From Pleurotus djamor (Eukaryota; Basidiomycota; Agaricomycetes; Agaricales; Pleurotaceae), in contig JAPEVF010000053.1 in the NCBI GenBank assembly GCA_029747585.1, positions 62,001-126,000 of the forward strand: a stretch of 64,000 nucleotides of DNA, read 5' to 3'. Of this stretch, positions 23,301 through 36,135 are shown piece by piece (within the stretch, counting starts at the first letter, position 1; each line of letters begins with the position of its first letter). The notes under the pieces are model-generated. The model saw only the letters and a program-made list of their open reading frames with translations. It made no database searches and had not been told where the DNA came from. The translations under genes were made by a program, and so were the position numbers.

Positions 23301-23994
23301 CCCCTCTTGCAACGTACGCAGCTTCCACCTCCTTGACTGATTTGCTAGCCCATGATCGTATACACTTGAGGTGAAATGGAGTCCAACAACAGGATGCTGA
23401 ACTCTCTCCAGGCGAAGGTGAACCTGACCAAGTCGGTTGAGCAGGATGGATGGATGCAAAGCATATGGGACAATCCGGATAAGGCGGCGTGCTCAAAGTG
23501 TAGGTGAGATTTGAAGTCAAATCGTCGGCGACAGGTTCCTTCAGGTTTGGGCGTCGTCGAGTATGAGGTTTCTGGCCTCTGTGTGCATTGGATGTCGACG
23601 GCGATGAGGGATCCGATGTCGTCAGCGATGGATTGAACTGCGCTCGTCGTTTCGAAGATGGGGCCTGAGAAGGTCCGCTCTCCGTCTTCTCATCGCCCTC
23701 CTTTTTCCCTGCATTGTTCGCATTCGGCCTCCGTCTACTACGTTGATGTTTGGGGGCTGATGCGCTTGAACTTTCACCTTCATTGGCTGAGCTCGAGGGG
23801 GCATTATTATCCTGCTGTATCGGTCGTCGATTTCTCGGTGGATGTGGTCGATTTCTCTTTTCCTCTTCTGCATCACCCTTCGCTGCTCCAACTTGGCGAT
23901 CGCCTCTTGGTCGCCGATTATTGGGAGGGCCTCTTGGAGGTCGTGGTTTAGTTGAAGATTCTGGTATCGCACCGGATGAATTCGGGGCGTCCAT
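20360..23994 (-). CDS. FAP1: NFX1-type zinc-finger protein with R3H domain (FAP1-like)
   Basis: Seven exons on the minus strand: 23994-23228, 23163-21718, 21666-21571, 21509-21171, 21104-21032, 20973-20918, 20846-20360; 1,087 residues with every phase in register. Domain order matches NFX1/FAP1 proteins: basic low-complexity N-terminus (residues 1-165), a RING-type Cys/His cluster (about 172-255, from CPICF to CPGCQ), then eight or nine NFX1 zinc fingers of the CGxxC...CHxGxCPPC form (about 260-840), then an R3H domain (about 884-935, with MPMERRKFVHDLA and EPHRS), and a Ser/Ala/Pro-rich acidic tail. Family members are nuclear or cytoplasmic E3-like or transcription regulators; yeast FAP1 binds the FKBP12 rapamycin receptor. 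One finger has Asp where the usual His-preceding Cys lies (EARDH). Length is normal for the family. Confidence 0.93.
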
Positions 23995-25080
23995 GATGGT
24001 GGTGGTTATGAGCGTGGTTGTTTGAGATTTTCGAGGTCGTCGTAGTCGTTGGTCAGCCTTTTCAACGACCGAGGAGGCGAGTCCATCTGACTCAAGCTGG
24101 TTCCGGTTCCGATTTCAAATCATCGTGCATCTTCAGGGGCCGTGTCGGAGATTTCCTCGTGGTTTTCCAGATACTTCCATCTTCGCGCAGCAACAGCCTT
24201 CAACCAGCCTTCGACGCAAAGAGTCAAAGACTCACCTTCGTTCCCATAGCTCCTTGACTCTGACTCCAATGATTGCGGAAATGCACAGGAAAATGAAGTT
24301 CATCCACAAAGATGGTATAACGTCCCCAGCGCTTCAGCACGAGTCCACCGTTTCGGATTTCCATCACTGTCAGAAGGCACTGCTGTCGTGTTGGTCCCTT
24401 CGGTCTGTACCACATATGGCTTACCTTTGCATCGTAGCTCCGAGTCCATCACCAAGTCTCTGATGGGTCAACACACATGAAGCAAATGCTACGTTGGTGT
24501 CTCGATTGCTGTCGCATTCGTTCTCATACTCAACCTATACCAATGCCCACTCAACTTCGTTATGATAGATATATCAATCGACTTGCTATCAGAAATCAAA
24601 AGCTAGCATCACGCAAGCATCGTGATGACTCTAGCCGGCTATTATCCTGAACCGCCAATTGTGTCATCCGTATCCTTTGCTTCCCATATGGGGGACGAAT
24701 CACCTACTGTTCTACGACATCTGATCGTTGTGCTCCCTCGACATCCAACTCCGTATAAATCCAAGTTTTGGGCTAAGCCCCTTCGACTCCTTCCTTATCC
24801 CTACCACCGGGTGCCATCGCACCCACTACGCCACCAAGTGTCCGTATGCCACGCACTAGCTTCGCACAAGGTTGAATCCTCCTCCCAAGTCGACCCTTGC
24901 CAATCCTTCATATACCGCATTACCTCGCAATCACTCTCTTTTACGTACTTTAACATCCCGTTCGCCAACCGTAGATCCGCTCAACCAGATCAACTTCCCG
25001 TTGTACAGCGCTTACAAAGATGCCGAGTGGTGGGTCTCACTCTTTGCTGTCACTTAGCGATCCACTCACCAGTGCATCCT
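23995..25080. other. divergent intergenic region
   Basis: Shared upstream region of the FAP1-like gene (minus) and the 7TM gene (plus). The plus-strand frame from 24622 merely runs into the 7TM first exon; its upstream part shows no similarity to the second 7TM gene and is rejected as coding. Confidence 0.45.
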
Positions 25081-26603
25081 ATGCTCAACGTAGACACTGC
25101 CGCACTCATAACATCCTTCTGCATCCTCCAACTCCTCAGTGCAACAGGCTTTCTCGTCATCCTTCTCACCGTCGGCTTGTCTCCTCGCGTCAAGAGGAGC
25201 TTCACGTGGATTAGTTTTTGCGTCGGATGGACAATTGGAAGTCTTGCCTATAACCTACTATTTTTCGCTGGTCAGCAGAATAAGGACAGTCCTCCGAATC
25301 AAACTCTTTGTCTGGTGCAAGGCGCGTTGGTATTGAGCGTTCCCGTCCTGTGAGTCATCCCCGCTCGAATGTTTGTGTAGTCTCATATGTGTAATCCAGT
25401 CAAGCTACGACGAATCTGTGTCTCATCATCGACGTATGTCTTTCGCTGTCCTCGGTCACCCACTTCTTAACCATTCATACGATGCTCGCAGATCTGGGTC
25501 CTAGTCAGTCGAGCACTCCATTCACCAAACGACAGAACCAAAGTTACATTGCTCAGCAGCGTCGGTGTGAGTCCATGGGCTGCGTTCTAATTGATAGCCC
25601 TCATTGATTTGCTTCTTGCTGCAGCTCGTCATATTTCCGTACATCTTCTCCGTTTCGGTTTTCATTGGATTCCTGTTGGTGAGTTCCCTTGATTCATCTT
25701 GTAATATTCATACCCAAATTAATATGATCCTGCGCCGCAGTTTGGATCTTTGAATCCATCTACAATTAAGAAACTACCTGGTAGTGCCTATTGCACCATC
25801 CAGTTCCATCGAATTCCGTGCGTGCTTCCCTCTTCCAGTCCCTGGCTGACGCGTCTCATCTCATCGACCAAAAATTTCCCAGCGCGGGCCTATCGACCGG
25901 TCTCTTCGGTTTCTTCATGCTTTTCGCAATAATATTCAAGCGTACGTATCCTCACCCGCCCACCACCCATCCGAGTACCTCCACCCATCAAACCTATCAA
26001 ACCAAATCCACCCACTAATCATCACCCCCCAAACAGTCCTATTCGGTCGTCTTCTCTTCAAACACTGGGTTTCCATATCAAACCTTCGGAAGTACGTCGA
26101 GATGATCATCAGAATCATGCTCTTCACGACGATCAATGGGATAATGGTACTGTGAGTGATCCCACCTCCCTGGGACAGATAGCGATATGTTTACCCGAAT
26201 CTGATACGTGGTTTGTAGGCTTACTATCTTTCATATGGTTTCGGTGATCAAACGAACAGCTGTGGACGTCGCATTGGCTATATGTAAGTACTGCTTCGTC
26301 TCTGCGTGTTAGGAATCTAAGAATAACACGCCTTCGATTAGTTCCCATGCTCATTCTTTCCATGATGATAACCGAGAAGGTAAGCGCTCACCGGTACCGT
26401 TTTACTTCGTCGTTCAAACCCCTCCTGACCCCTCTCCTCCGTTCCCCGTTCCCCTTCCCATCGTTCAGGATTTATGGCAAACTTGGCTCTTCTGGCGCTC
26501 CAAGCCCCCGTCTACATTGGCGACCAATGTAACTGCGACTGAGATTGATGACGACCGAGAGGACCGGGTTGTCAAGAGGGTGGAAACTACCATTTCTGTT
26601 TGA
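25081..26603 (+). CDS. 7TM receptor-like membrane protein (copy 1)
   Basis: Ten exons: 25081-25349, 25400-25433, 25492-25566, 25625-25678, 25741-25817, 25883-25941, 26037-26151, 26219-26283, 26342-26379, 26469-26603; 306 residues, all phases correct. Seven hydrophobic segments can be counted, with the family signature WISFCVGWTIGSLAYNLLFFAG in TM2 (split here only by naming), LCLVQGALVL in TM3, a conserved YC in the second outer loop, and FPMLILSMM in TM7. The pattern matches an orphan class of Agaricomycete 7TM proteins often annotated as GPCR-like; ligand and G-protein coupling are unknown. The second copy at 38512-40305 shares the order and most of the intron positions, which was used to fix the YC exon border at 25817. 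Confidence 0.8.
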
Positions 26604-27890
26604 GTTCAGAGTTTTGTAAATTGTAGTGATACGGGCTGTTGTCGCCTATGATGGTCCCTCTGGTAGGGCCATACTGAATGATGGTATCGGAGGGAGTTTG
26701 AGTCAACAGCATCCATGTGGATTGAGAGTTCCTGGCGGTCCTCATGTACTTGGTGGCTTTCGTGGGGAGGGTTGACACGTTTGTGGGGATAATGTGAGGC
26801 AAAACCTGCTTTCTGGAAGCTTGGAGTCATCGACACGACAGGACGCGGTGAGGATCGATTAGCGATATCGGGAGCATTTTTACCGCAGACAATGTTCCAG
26901 TGCGGAATATGACAATGGGCGTGTTACGGACGCGTCTTAGCCGTTAGAATGACTGGGCTGAACCGGATATTTCCACAGCGTACGAGTGTATGCCTGGGAG
27001 AGCGTGTCGCGGCCAAGCCTGTCGTCAACTTAGCACTCGTGATGTCCCTCTGAAAGCAAGGTGACTCACCACACTAAATTGTGGCGAAAATGAGGGTTGT
27101 GTCAATAATTGGAACACTTCCAAGTGCTGAAGAGGTTAGCCACCCTTGATTTGGGGTCCTGTAGACAATCGGCGGAGGTAAATTTGTGTGTTTGTTCTTC
27201 TTCGAGGGGTACGTCCAGGAGGTCATCGGCCATTGTGGCTTCATGTATCCAGGGACGCAAGGCGACTCACCTCGGAAACCCTGAGGTGAATCACCAACAT
27301 CTATTAATCACGCAAAGTCCGCTACCATCGATGCGCTCGATAGCGAGTCAGAGTTGGACGCCCGGGAGCCCGGGACTCGCCCTGATGGGTGCGAGGTTCC
27401 TTTAATGTCTAGAAGAATGATAAGACTCCTTGTCATAGAGAGGCAAGAATTTGCTGCCAATTGTTGCAGCGATCTCAGGTTCTTTCCGATGCCTCCCATT
27501 CAACTCGAGGCGTTGTCCATGATCGACATCTTTCGGGATCAGATGCCAAAAATTTGAGTCATTGTCGAATCACTTCTGAAGGGTGTTTTCCCGGGGAGAG
27601 AAGAATGCATATGACCTGGTTGGGCAACTTCCCTGCAAAGCTGTATCCCAAACCCAAGATCAATCTCGATTGAACTGACTAGGGATCAACGACAAATCTT
27701 GCGTCCATTGTACTCAGCTTATCTGAATATGCGAGGCCAGCATGCGTAAGTGACACGAGGCCTGTAGTTTTGAACGACTTAAAAAGCGATTGAATGTCGG
27801 CGAACTTCAACCAGCCCGCCCAAAACCCGCCACTTGCAACATATTGTCCCCTCGACGCATTACTTACGTAACCCGCTCGCCCCTGTCACC
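26604..27890. other. intergenic, FunK1-B upstream region
   Basis: No coding region recognised. Short open frames at 27109-27673 have no family resemblance. Confidence 0.4.
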
Positions 27891-30566
27891 ATGTCTGCCT
27901 CCGAGGACCGCGTTCACGTTCCTGACCCAACGGTCGAAACCCACCATCGTCACTACCCTTCGACTCCTACCGAAACTGGACCCGTCTTTGCAGAACAGAA
28001 GCGCGACGAGGTTGCCAAATTCGACATGTATAAGCATACTTTCGCCCCAGTGGCTGACTCTGATGCGCTGCTCACCTTATTGAATGAGGCTGGAGCCATT
28101 CCTCCCAAACCTGCTCACATGAACGTCCGCTTCACCTCCTGGGACAAATTCATCGTCCGGTTGAACAGGGCTTCTCTGTTTGTTCAAGAAAGCTGTAAGT
28201 GTTGCTGAAGATTCAAGCTCTTTACGTTCATGCAGACTCATGCGCAACGACAGGCTTCATAGACATGGACGTGATAGTCGCCAAAGATACTGAATGCAAG
28301 AAATTGAAAAATCACCCCACCAGCACCGATTGCCGTCCTGATATCACCCTTGCCTTTAAGGGTCGCTGGAAGAATCACCTTGGAAAGCCGAATAGGTCGA
28401 TTTCTTGGCCATGGGCTGAACTGGTTGGCGAGAAGGCTTCGGCTGGTTGTGTTGACCCTCTCCTTAAAGCAACCTCCTACGCTCACTATTGGCTTCTGGG
28501 CCGACCCGACCGCGTGGCGGCTCTCTCGTTCCTCACCGCCGAACATGGTATCACGTTTCTCGTCGCATTCCAAGGTTCCACCACTACCCACACACTCTCT
28601 CTTCCTTGGCGTTCCGACTTGATCACGGAGATGGTCTTCGCTTTCCTTTATCGTCTTTACTGCCCCGGGAAATGGGCTATTCCGTTCTTTATTCGAAAAC
28701 CTGATGATCCTGACACCGTCTTCGACATCGATGTTGAAAAAAAGATTTATGAGAACTTCAAGCCCATCTTCGCTAGCAACCCCTTCAGAACCCGTACACA
28801 TGTCCTCTTTAATCCCAATCCCAACAACCATTCAGTCCGAGTGATCAAATCCCAACTCTCCCGGAAGTCGCGACGTTTCGTCGAAAAAGACATCTACAAC
28901 CACATCCGTCGGCACAACACAGAGGTTCCTGGCATCCCTCACGTACTCTTCTTCCACGATCCACTTGACCTTTCCACCACAACCCGGACGTATCACATCA
29001 TTGGGTTGCAGGAGTATGGCTACCCCATTATGATGGCGGCTACCCTGCAGGATGCACTGGAGATACTGTTTGATATCCTCGAAAGTTCGTCAACTCATTT
29101 TTCTGCCGTCGCCGAATTGACGTACATTTTTGCAGTCATGAGATATTTATACGTCAAACGCGACGTTTTGCATCGAGATATCAGCAAAGGCAACATTTTA
29201 TTCCTAGCGAAAAGTGTGGTCCCTCCAGGATCGACACCAGCAGATCAGGATGATCTATGCTTTATCCAACACCTACTGGATCCTGTGTATGTCCAATTTC
29301 ACTCTCCTAGAACTCGACTACAATTGTTATTCTATCACAGGCAACATCCGCATCCTCGTGAAACCCGAGCCATGTTGATCGACTTCAACAATTCGGAAAT
29401 TCTCGGGGAAAAGACAGCGGCGCAGGATGATGAAGAAAGGAAGCGAACGGTCAGGCAGTTCATGACGTTGTACGAGCACCACTGATGTCTCCACATAACA
29501 GGGAACTCCAGGATTCGTCGCGCGTGCTGTTGACAAAAGCGGTGCCCTCCCTTTCGATGATGGGGTGGTTATACCCAGCATCCCCGCAGCCGCCGATGTC
29601 TACAAGGTCAAGCACAAGTCTCGAGTCTCAAGGTTTCCTCCGTCCTTTGCCGCTGCTCTGCCCCACGAACAAAACGATAGTCATTGGAGACATGATCTCG
29701 ATCATGACGCAGAATCCGTTTTCTGGGTATTGCTTTACTGGTTGATCGCTGCGCAACCTGTCGGTGCGACCGACCCCGAAACCATTNCCCCCCTTTGTCT
29801 GGAGTGGTTTTACTGGTAATTGGGAGTTCCGACATGGCTTTGTCACAAGTAAAATTGGCAATTCTGCCTTCCACTCTGCTCTTTGCCCCGCCGTCGCACT
29901 CATGCAAAAAGTTGCGCGTGTATTTGCACCGGACCGATCGTGGTTGTCGGAGAAGGACCCGCGAAACTCTCCAGAATACGCCCTCGACGCATTTCAACGC
30001 CTCATCCTCGACTTCATCCTCGTGAACAAGGGCAACTCATTTATGCACGAGCCGATCAATGTGAAGACTTCACGCAAGCCGGCTTCCACTTCTGAATTCC
30101 TAAGCCCCCGTTGCACGCCAGCTCTTATGAGTCACTCGCAAAGCGTCGATGAACCTGTCCTGAAGCGTAAGGGCGAGGCTACCGAAGACAATGTATGTTC
30201 TCACTTTTCATTTGTTCGGCTGCACAAATGTCTCATCGGCCTCATTTTAGACATCTGCAGCACCTAAGAAGGCTCGTTGTGAGACGGTGAGTTTTCACCC
30301 TATGTTGACAGACACTCTCCTTACGTGACAACCAGGACGATGCTATGGTTGATGTCACCCTTGACCATGAGCATGATCCAGCAAACCTCCAAGCTGACAG
30401 GGATGAAGACGACGACGACGACGCTGAAGATGTCCTTAGCCAAGGTCAAGCTCCAGATGGCCCAATTGAACAATGGGAGGCTCTCTGCTTTGGCGAGAAA
30501 CTTGTCCTGGAGGTGAACGCCGATATGCAATTTGTCCGAAGAGTTCTCTCTGGCGGGCAGAACTAA
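27891..30566 (+). CDS. FunK1-type fungal protein kinase (copy B)
   Basis: Seven exons: 27891-28194, 28236-29084 (or from 28263, both in frame), 29136-29286, 29341-29449, 29502-30192, 30251-30286, 30336-30566; about 789 residues if the N at 29787 is treated as a spurious base. It has the family catalytic loop LHRDISKGNIL, DFN motif (MLIDFNNSEIL), GTPGF, the WRHDLDHDAESVFW block and an acidic tail (DEDDDDDAED). The N-terminus is complete (MSASED...). The N in exon 5 sits before a run of C; reading through it as a base gives an early stop, while dropping it restores the frame exactly in line with copy A. All catalytic residues that copy A has are present. First member of a four-gene tandem array. 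Confidence 0.82.
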
Positions 30567-31104
30567 TGTCGAGTCGTACCCTTCTTCCAACGCGACGCAG
30601 GGCTATATTTACTTCACCAATACTTATATTCATGACTCATCTTCGATAATCTCTTACTGCTTTCCATGCTTGTCAGTGCTCTGCCGGCTTTCACTCTGCG
30701 TTCCTTCTCAGTCTAGACTCTATCATCCAACATGTACTCTAAGTATTACTCTTTGTATCTATCCATTCCCATCTGTTCGTGGATCTTCAGTTTCATTCCC
30801 ACCATATTCCACCATATTTAGACTGCCTTCCATCGAACCGTATGTGTCTTATCTCATGATTCGCATCCTTACACGACCAGAGTCCACAACGCCTTGCCCT
30901 GATGACGTACCATAACGACCAACCCTTACTTTTTGCACAAATTCGACTTGTTCTCGTTCTTCTCTCCGCCACGTCTATCACGAACCGCGACATCGAATCC
31001 TAGCTCTCTTCGTCTAGCTGTGTACAGCGGTGAAAATGTTGGTACTTTTGTCAATTGGCATGGATATCGTCGAGACATTGTCGCTGCCATAGCTAACAAC
31101 GTCG
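30567..31104. other. intergenic B-C, copy of the C-D spacer
   Basis: About 30700-31010 is similar to about 33800-34380 (shared runs around ATCTGTTCGTGGATCTTCAG and CACGAACCGCGACATC), so the spacer was duplicated with the kinase gene. It serves as the empty-site comparison for the MITE at 34083. Confidence 0.6.
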
Positions 31105-33622
31105 TCAGTGCCACCAAAACTGGCCGTGTCTTCGCTGAACACAAGCACGACGAGGTCGCCGAATTCGAAATGAACAACCACACTTTCTCGACGTTACCCA
31201 GCTCCAAGGCTATGCTCAACAAATTGACCAAAGCTGGGACCATCCCTACTCGGCCAACCGCCGTGGCGGTTGAGTTCACAGACTTGGAGGGATTCATTCC
31301 TCGACTGAACAAAGTCTCTCAATCTGTTCATGACGAATGTCAGTGCTCATATTGTTCTCGCTAATACATATCGTCACCGAAAGTGTCTTAACAGACTTCG
31401 AAAAAGAGGAATTGCTTGTCGCGAGAGATTCGGAAACCGCGAAACGTCCAGGCCAACCTACCAGGACCAATTGTCGCCCCAATATTACCCTTGCCTTTCA
31501 ATCCTACTGGTGGAATAAGAACGACACGCCCATGTCTTGGACACGGGTTGAACTTGTCGGCGAGAAGGCCTCGACTGGCAGTACGGACCCTCTGCTCAAA
31601 ACTGCCTCGTACGTGCACTACTGGCTACTGAGTCGACCCGACCGTATGGTGGCGCTCTCATTCCTCACCGCCCAACGTGGCATCACCTTTCTGGTCGCGC
31701 CCCAAGGTACCACGACAACCTACACACTCTTTCTTCCCTGGCGTTCGCCCTCCATCACAAAGATGGTGTTCGCCTTTCTTTATCGTCTCTACGATCCCGG
31801 CGAATGGGCTATGCCACGGGTCAGCCGAAGAGTTGATGGAAATGACACCGTCTTTGACGTCCGCACCGATGACACGACGATTTATTTGGGGTTCAAACCT
31901 ATCTTTGCTAGCGACCCCTTCAGGACACGTACACATGTCTTTGCAAATCCCGATCACCCTACCGTTCGGGTTATCAAAAGCCAACTTTCCCGAAATTCGC
32001 GACGCTTCCTTGAACGAGAAATTTACAACCACATTCACCGTGATGGAGACGTTCCTGGAATCCCTCACGTCCATTTTTTCTTCGACTTACCTGCACCCCC
32101 AGACGCACTTAGGACGCAGAACATCATCGGGCTACGGGAGCATGGCTACCCGATAATGATGGCGGCCACTCTGCGTGACGTACTGGAAATTCTATATGAT
32201 ATCCTCGAAGGTGCGCCTCCACGTCGAACCCTTTCCTTGCCGTTAAGCTGATGCCCAGTCAGTCATGAGGTTTCTCTATTTCACTCATCACGTTTTACAC
32301 CGCGACATCAGCAAGGGCAATATTCTATTCTTGGTCGAAAGCATTTCTCCAGAACCTATCCCAGCAGGCGGCAAAGATATTCGCTTCGTTCAACACTTAT
32401 TATCAGACTCAGCGTTCGTTTCTGTAATTCTATTGAAACCGGATCACGAACCGACGCTTCCGTTGCAGGACACCTCCCCATACAACCCGAGCCATGTTGA
32501 TCGATTTCAATAACTCGGAAATTTTGGGAGCGAAGCAGGCTCACCCAGAAGTCAAAGAAACAATTCGAACAGTACGTGCTACTTTTGTATTACTTGATCT
32601 GAGCTGATGCCACCACATAGGGAACCCCGGGGTTCGTGTCGCGTGCCGTTGAGCGCAACGGACCTCTACCGTTTGCGAAGTCCAAACCCTCGGACGTACC
32701 TGACATCTACGCGGACAAAAACAAAGATCGAATCGACAGTTTCATCCCATCAACTTCTAATGCACTACCACAGCAATCCACAAAAAAACCCTGGAGGCAC
32801 GATTTAGAACATGACACCGAATCCGTTTTCTGGGTCCTGTTCGGCTGCACGACCTTCGAAGGCATTGAAGGAGCTTATCGACAGCTTTGTCTGGACTAGT
32901 TTCACAACTAGCTGGTTCTCTCGAGATGCCCTCTTGACTCACATCCCTCCCAATGCATTTCATTCAAGCTATGCTCCTGCGGTTACCCTGGTGGAGGACA
33001 TGGCCGAAGTGATTAGACATGACCGGTACTGGCTTCCCGAGCAAGATCCACAAAACCGGCCCGAGGTTGCGCTAGATGCCTTCCAACGGCTCATCCTCAA
33101 CTTTATTATCCAGCAAGGAACCGAGAAGTTTATGAGTATGGAGGTTGACGCCCGAAACCCACGCGTGCCTGGTTTTGGACCCCGGTCCGTAAGCCTCACA
33201 GGTACTCCAGATTTGTTCGAAAGTCTTTCGAAGGAGCAAGACGAACTTGGGGCTAAGCGGAAAGGCGAGTCCGCTAATGATGAAGACGTTCGTCCACAGT
33301 TTCCCCTCAGTCTCGCCTGTCCAAATAACTTACTTCATCTCATCATAGGGATCGACATCCAAGAAGGCCCGTCGCGGTACGACTCATCTGGTGGGTATTT
33401 TGCTTATCTTTACGGGGAGCTGCTCTCACTTGTCATGATCAGGACGGTGACACAGCCGCTGATGCTGGAGAATACGACGCTGCCGGAAACAACACTGACG
33501 CACAAGGCTCTGACCAAGCCGAAGCTCAGAACCCCCCGCTGCAGATGTGGGAGAAACTCCAGGGTACTCAGAAGATCGTCATAACAGTGGAAAATGGTCG
33601 ATATGTCCCAAGACTTATGTAA
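31105..33622 (+). pseudogene. FunK1-type kinase (copy C), frameshifted
   Basis: Exon structure follows copy B: exon 1 to 31338, then 31395-32210, 32263-32413, 32469-32571, from 32621, with later exons ending at a TAA at 33622. Catalytic loop LHRDISKGNIL, MLIDFNNSEIL and GTPGF are intact. In the C-lobe, after ESVFWVLF (about 32835), roughly ten bases that encode the YWL block in copies A, B, D and E are missing. The frame then runs to a TAG at 32897-32899, while the rest of the C-lobe (from AARPSK to RLILNFI) continues in another frame. No convincing start ATG was found; the open frame extends upstream to 30933 without one. Probably a recent pseudogene, or a kinase truncated in its C-lobe. Confidence 0.75.
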
Positions 33623-34518
33623 ACATTGATGGTGACCGCGCATGGATGATGTCGATGATTGCCTGTCGCGCCCTTTCTTTACGATGTACGGAACTCTCAT
33701 CTTACCCATTCCCTTCCCTCACGGAGCCCTTATTTCCTTCCCCCAATTCTCACCCCCATCTTTGCTCGATCTTCGATTGTTTCTCGCTTGTTCATGCTCT
33801 CCTCGCTATGACTTTGCACCCCAGTCCATCATGCAATCTGGTTTGCTCTTTCCATCTATCCATTCCCCATCTGTTCGTGGATCTTCAGTGTTCATTCTCA
33901 CCATATTCAGAATACTCTCCGTGCGACTGTATTTGTGTACCTCATCTATGTATTTATCCCATGACTCCTCTCGCGCGACCAGCCGGACCTCGCAGCAGCT
34001 CGCAGCTCGATATCTAGAAAGTCGAAGGCGAGGAATGACATGATGGCCAACCCTGACCTACTTTTTTTTTCACTTCGACTTACAGCTAAGTGCAAAATTC
34101 TAGACACNTTTTTCGCCGAATTGACACAGTTCGGACTTCGGCTGGGTTTGTGTCTGTGTTGACACTTTTGGGGGCGGGGGCAGCATTTTCAAAGTCAGTA
34201 TTCTGGTGAGCCCCCGCGCGGTCTGCGAAATCCTGGAAAGTCCGAATTGTGTCAACTCGAAAAATTGTCTAGAATTTTGCACTTAGCTGTAATGTTCGAA
34301 GTGGTTCTCGTTCTATTCTCCGCCACGTTTATCACGAACCGCGACATCAAATCCCAGCTTGGTTGCAGTACAACTCAAACCTATTCCTGGCTTCATCACT
34401 ACCACTGGACATGGCCGACCCGGTGTTCCAAACTACCTCATCGCCGCTGATGACGGTGACTACCCTGTGGGACATGCTGGAGATTGCCGTCAGCACGTCA
34501 GCCTCCTCGCATCCCTGA
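33623..34518. other. intergenic C-D with MITE insertion
   Basis: Duplicate of the B-C spacer, interrupted by a MITE at 34083-34289. Confidence 0.6.
34083..34289. mobile_element. MITE with long inverted repeats and TA target duplication
   Basis: A 207-bp non-coding element. Its ends are inverted repeats of about 55 bp beginning CAGCTAAGTGCAAAATTCTA, nearly identical on both sides, flanked by TA (34081-34082 and 34290-34291). TA duplication fits Tc1/mariner-type elements. The paralogous B-C spacer lacks the insertion. An N at 34108 lies in the left repeat. Confidence 0.85.
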
Positions 34519-36135
34519 ATGACTCAGAGTCTCAGCTCTACATCTCCAACCATGTGCATGAACTGCACTGCGATGTTTAACCCCAAGCTCATGCCGGTCG
34601 CTGGTTTCACTGCTTTCCTCGCCATCTTGGAGGAAGCGGGTCCCATTCCTTCTCAACCGGAGGTCGTGACCTTTTCGTCGTCAGAGTCCTTCGTCGAGGA
34701 CTTAAACGAGGCCTGCCAATATGTATACCAAAACTGTAAGCTGGACTCGGCTCATTTTATTGTACTTTGACTCAATCAGTATAGATTTCGCAGAAGACGA
34801 CGCTGTTGAATGTCTGACGGCCCGAGACACAGGATGTACCAGCCGAGAACACCGTACGACTAAGACCGAGTGTCGTCCCAACATTGCGTTAGCGTTCAAA
34901 TCTCGCTGGGTAAAACACCACGAAACATGGAGAAAGGGAAAGATCGGTTCATGGCCATGGACTGAGTTGGTCGGCGAGCGTGCTACCCCAGGTAGCGACA
35001 ACAAGGAGACTTCAACAATGCAGAAATTTTGGGGGATAGAACAAAGAGAAACGAAGACAGCGAGCTATCAATAGTCTGTGCCGGTTTTATCGCATCCTGG
35101 GTTCTACTGACTGTTTTCTCATTTAGGGAACTCCAGGATTTGTTTCTCGTGCTGTAGAGAAGAAGGGTCCCCTCCCGTTTTCCCCAAGAATATTGGTGCC
35201 GGACATACCTTCCGCCCCCGTAATCTACGCAAACGCTCACCCCGCCCGAGTCGCCATGTTTCCCTCTTCCCTCTCTCATGAAGTTCCCCAAGAACCCAAA
35301 GAGGGAAATGCTAAAGCTTGGAGGCATGATCTTGATCACGATGCGGAATCTGTATTTTGGCTGTTGTTTTACTGGCTAGTTTCTGCACAACCTCTTGGAA
35401 AAGCCCGTGAACGTATCAGGCCCTATTTCCTGAGCTGTTTTACCGAAGGCTGGGCAGCTAGACACTGTATGGTCTCGGGCCTCATGAACAAGAGCTTTTT
35501 CCACTCTAGTCTCTGGCCTGCCGTCGATTTGCTGCAAAGCCTAGCCGATGTGATCACGCCTGACAGATCCTGGCTCTCGGAACAGGATCCTCGCAACCGT
35601 GCTGAATATACTCTAGAAGCCTCGCAGCGGCTTATTCTCACTTTCTTCCTTGCAAACGACAAGGCTGAATTCATGACTACTCCAATCGATGTAGAGAACC
35701 CACGCGTCTCCGAAACACATCCCCAAGTCAGCGAGAGCTGTCGCCCAGCTATTATGGATCTTTTGAAGGCTCAAACTTGCGCTAAGCGGAAGGGCGACGA
35801 CCAGACTCATGCCAATGTTTGTATCTCCTTCTCTACCCATTGTGGTTAGTACTTATCAACACTATCTCGTCAGAAGAGGCCTCGCCTCAAAACACGACCC
35901 TCGGAGGCTTCGTCAGTCAACAGCGATCTGCACCAACACGGTGATAGCGATGATGACGACGACAGTGATAATGACAATGAGGATGAGGATGAGGATGAAG
36001 ATGACAGAGCACCAGGTCCCCCAGATGATGGAGAACTTGAAATATGGGAGGCCCTCCAACCCGGCCAGAAGATAATTATCTGTTGGGACNGAATTCGCGA
36101 TGAAATATGTCACAAAAGTTGTCGACGAAACTTAA
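34519..36135 (+). pseudogene. FunK1-type kinase (copy D), catalytic core deleted
   Basis: The 5' part (34519-34735, then from 34785) keeps the family N-terminus up to WPWTELVGERA, matching copies A-C. It then breaks off into unrelated sequence with a stop at about 35072. Family sequence resumes at 35127 with GTPGFVSRAV and runs through WRHDLDHDAESVFW and the acidic tail to a TAA at 36133-36135. The whole segment holding most of the N-lobe, the HRD loop and DFN is missing, roughly 900 bp by comparison with copy B. An N at 36090 causes a further frame change near the end. It cannot be an active kinase; a C-lobe-only product is conceivable. Confidence 0.8.

Noticed and set aside
25741..25941. 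Suspected frameshift in 7TM copy 1 after the YC motif
   Set aside because: Comparison with 7TM copy 2 showed an intron at the same place; splicing 25818-25882 restores all phases.
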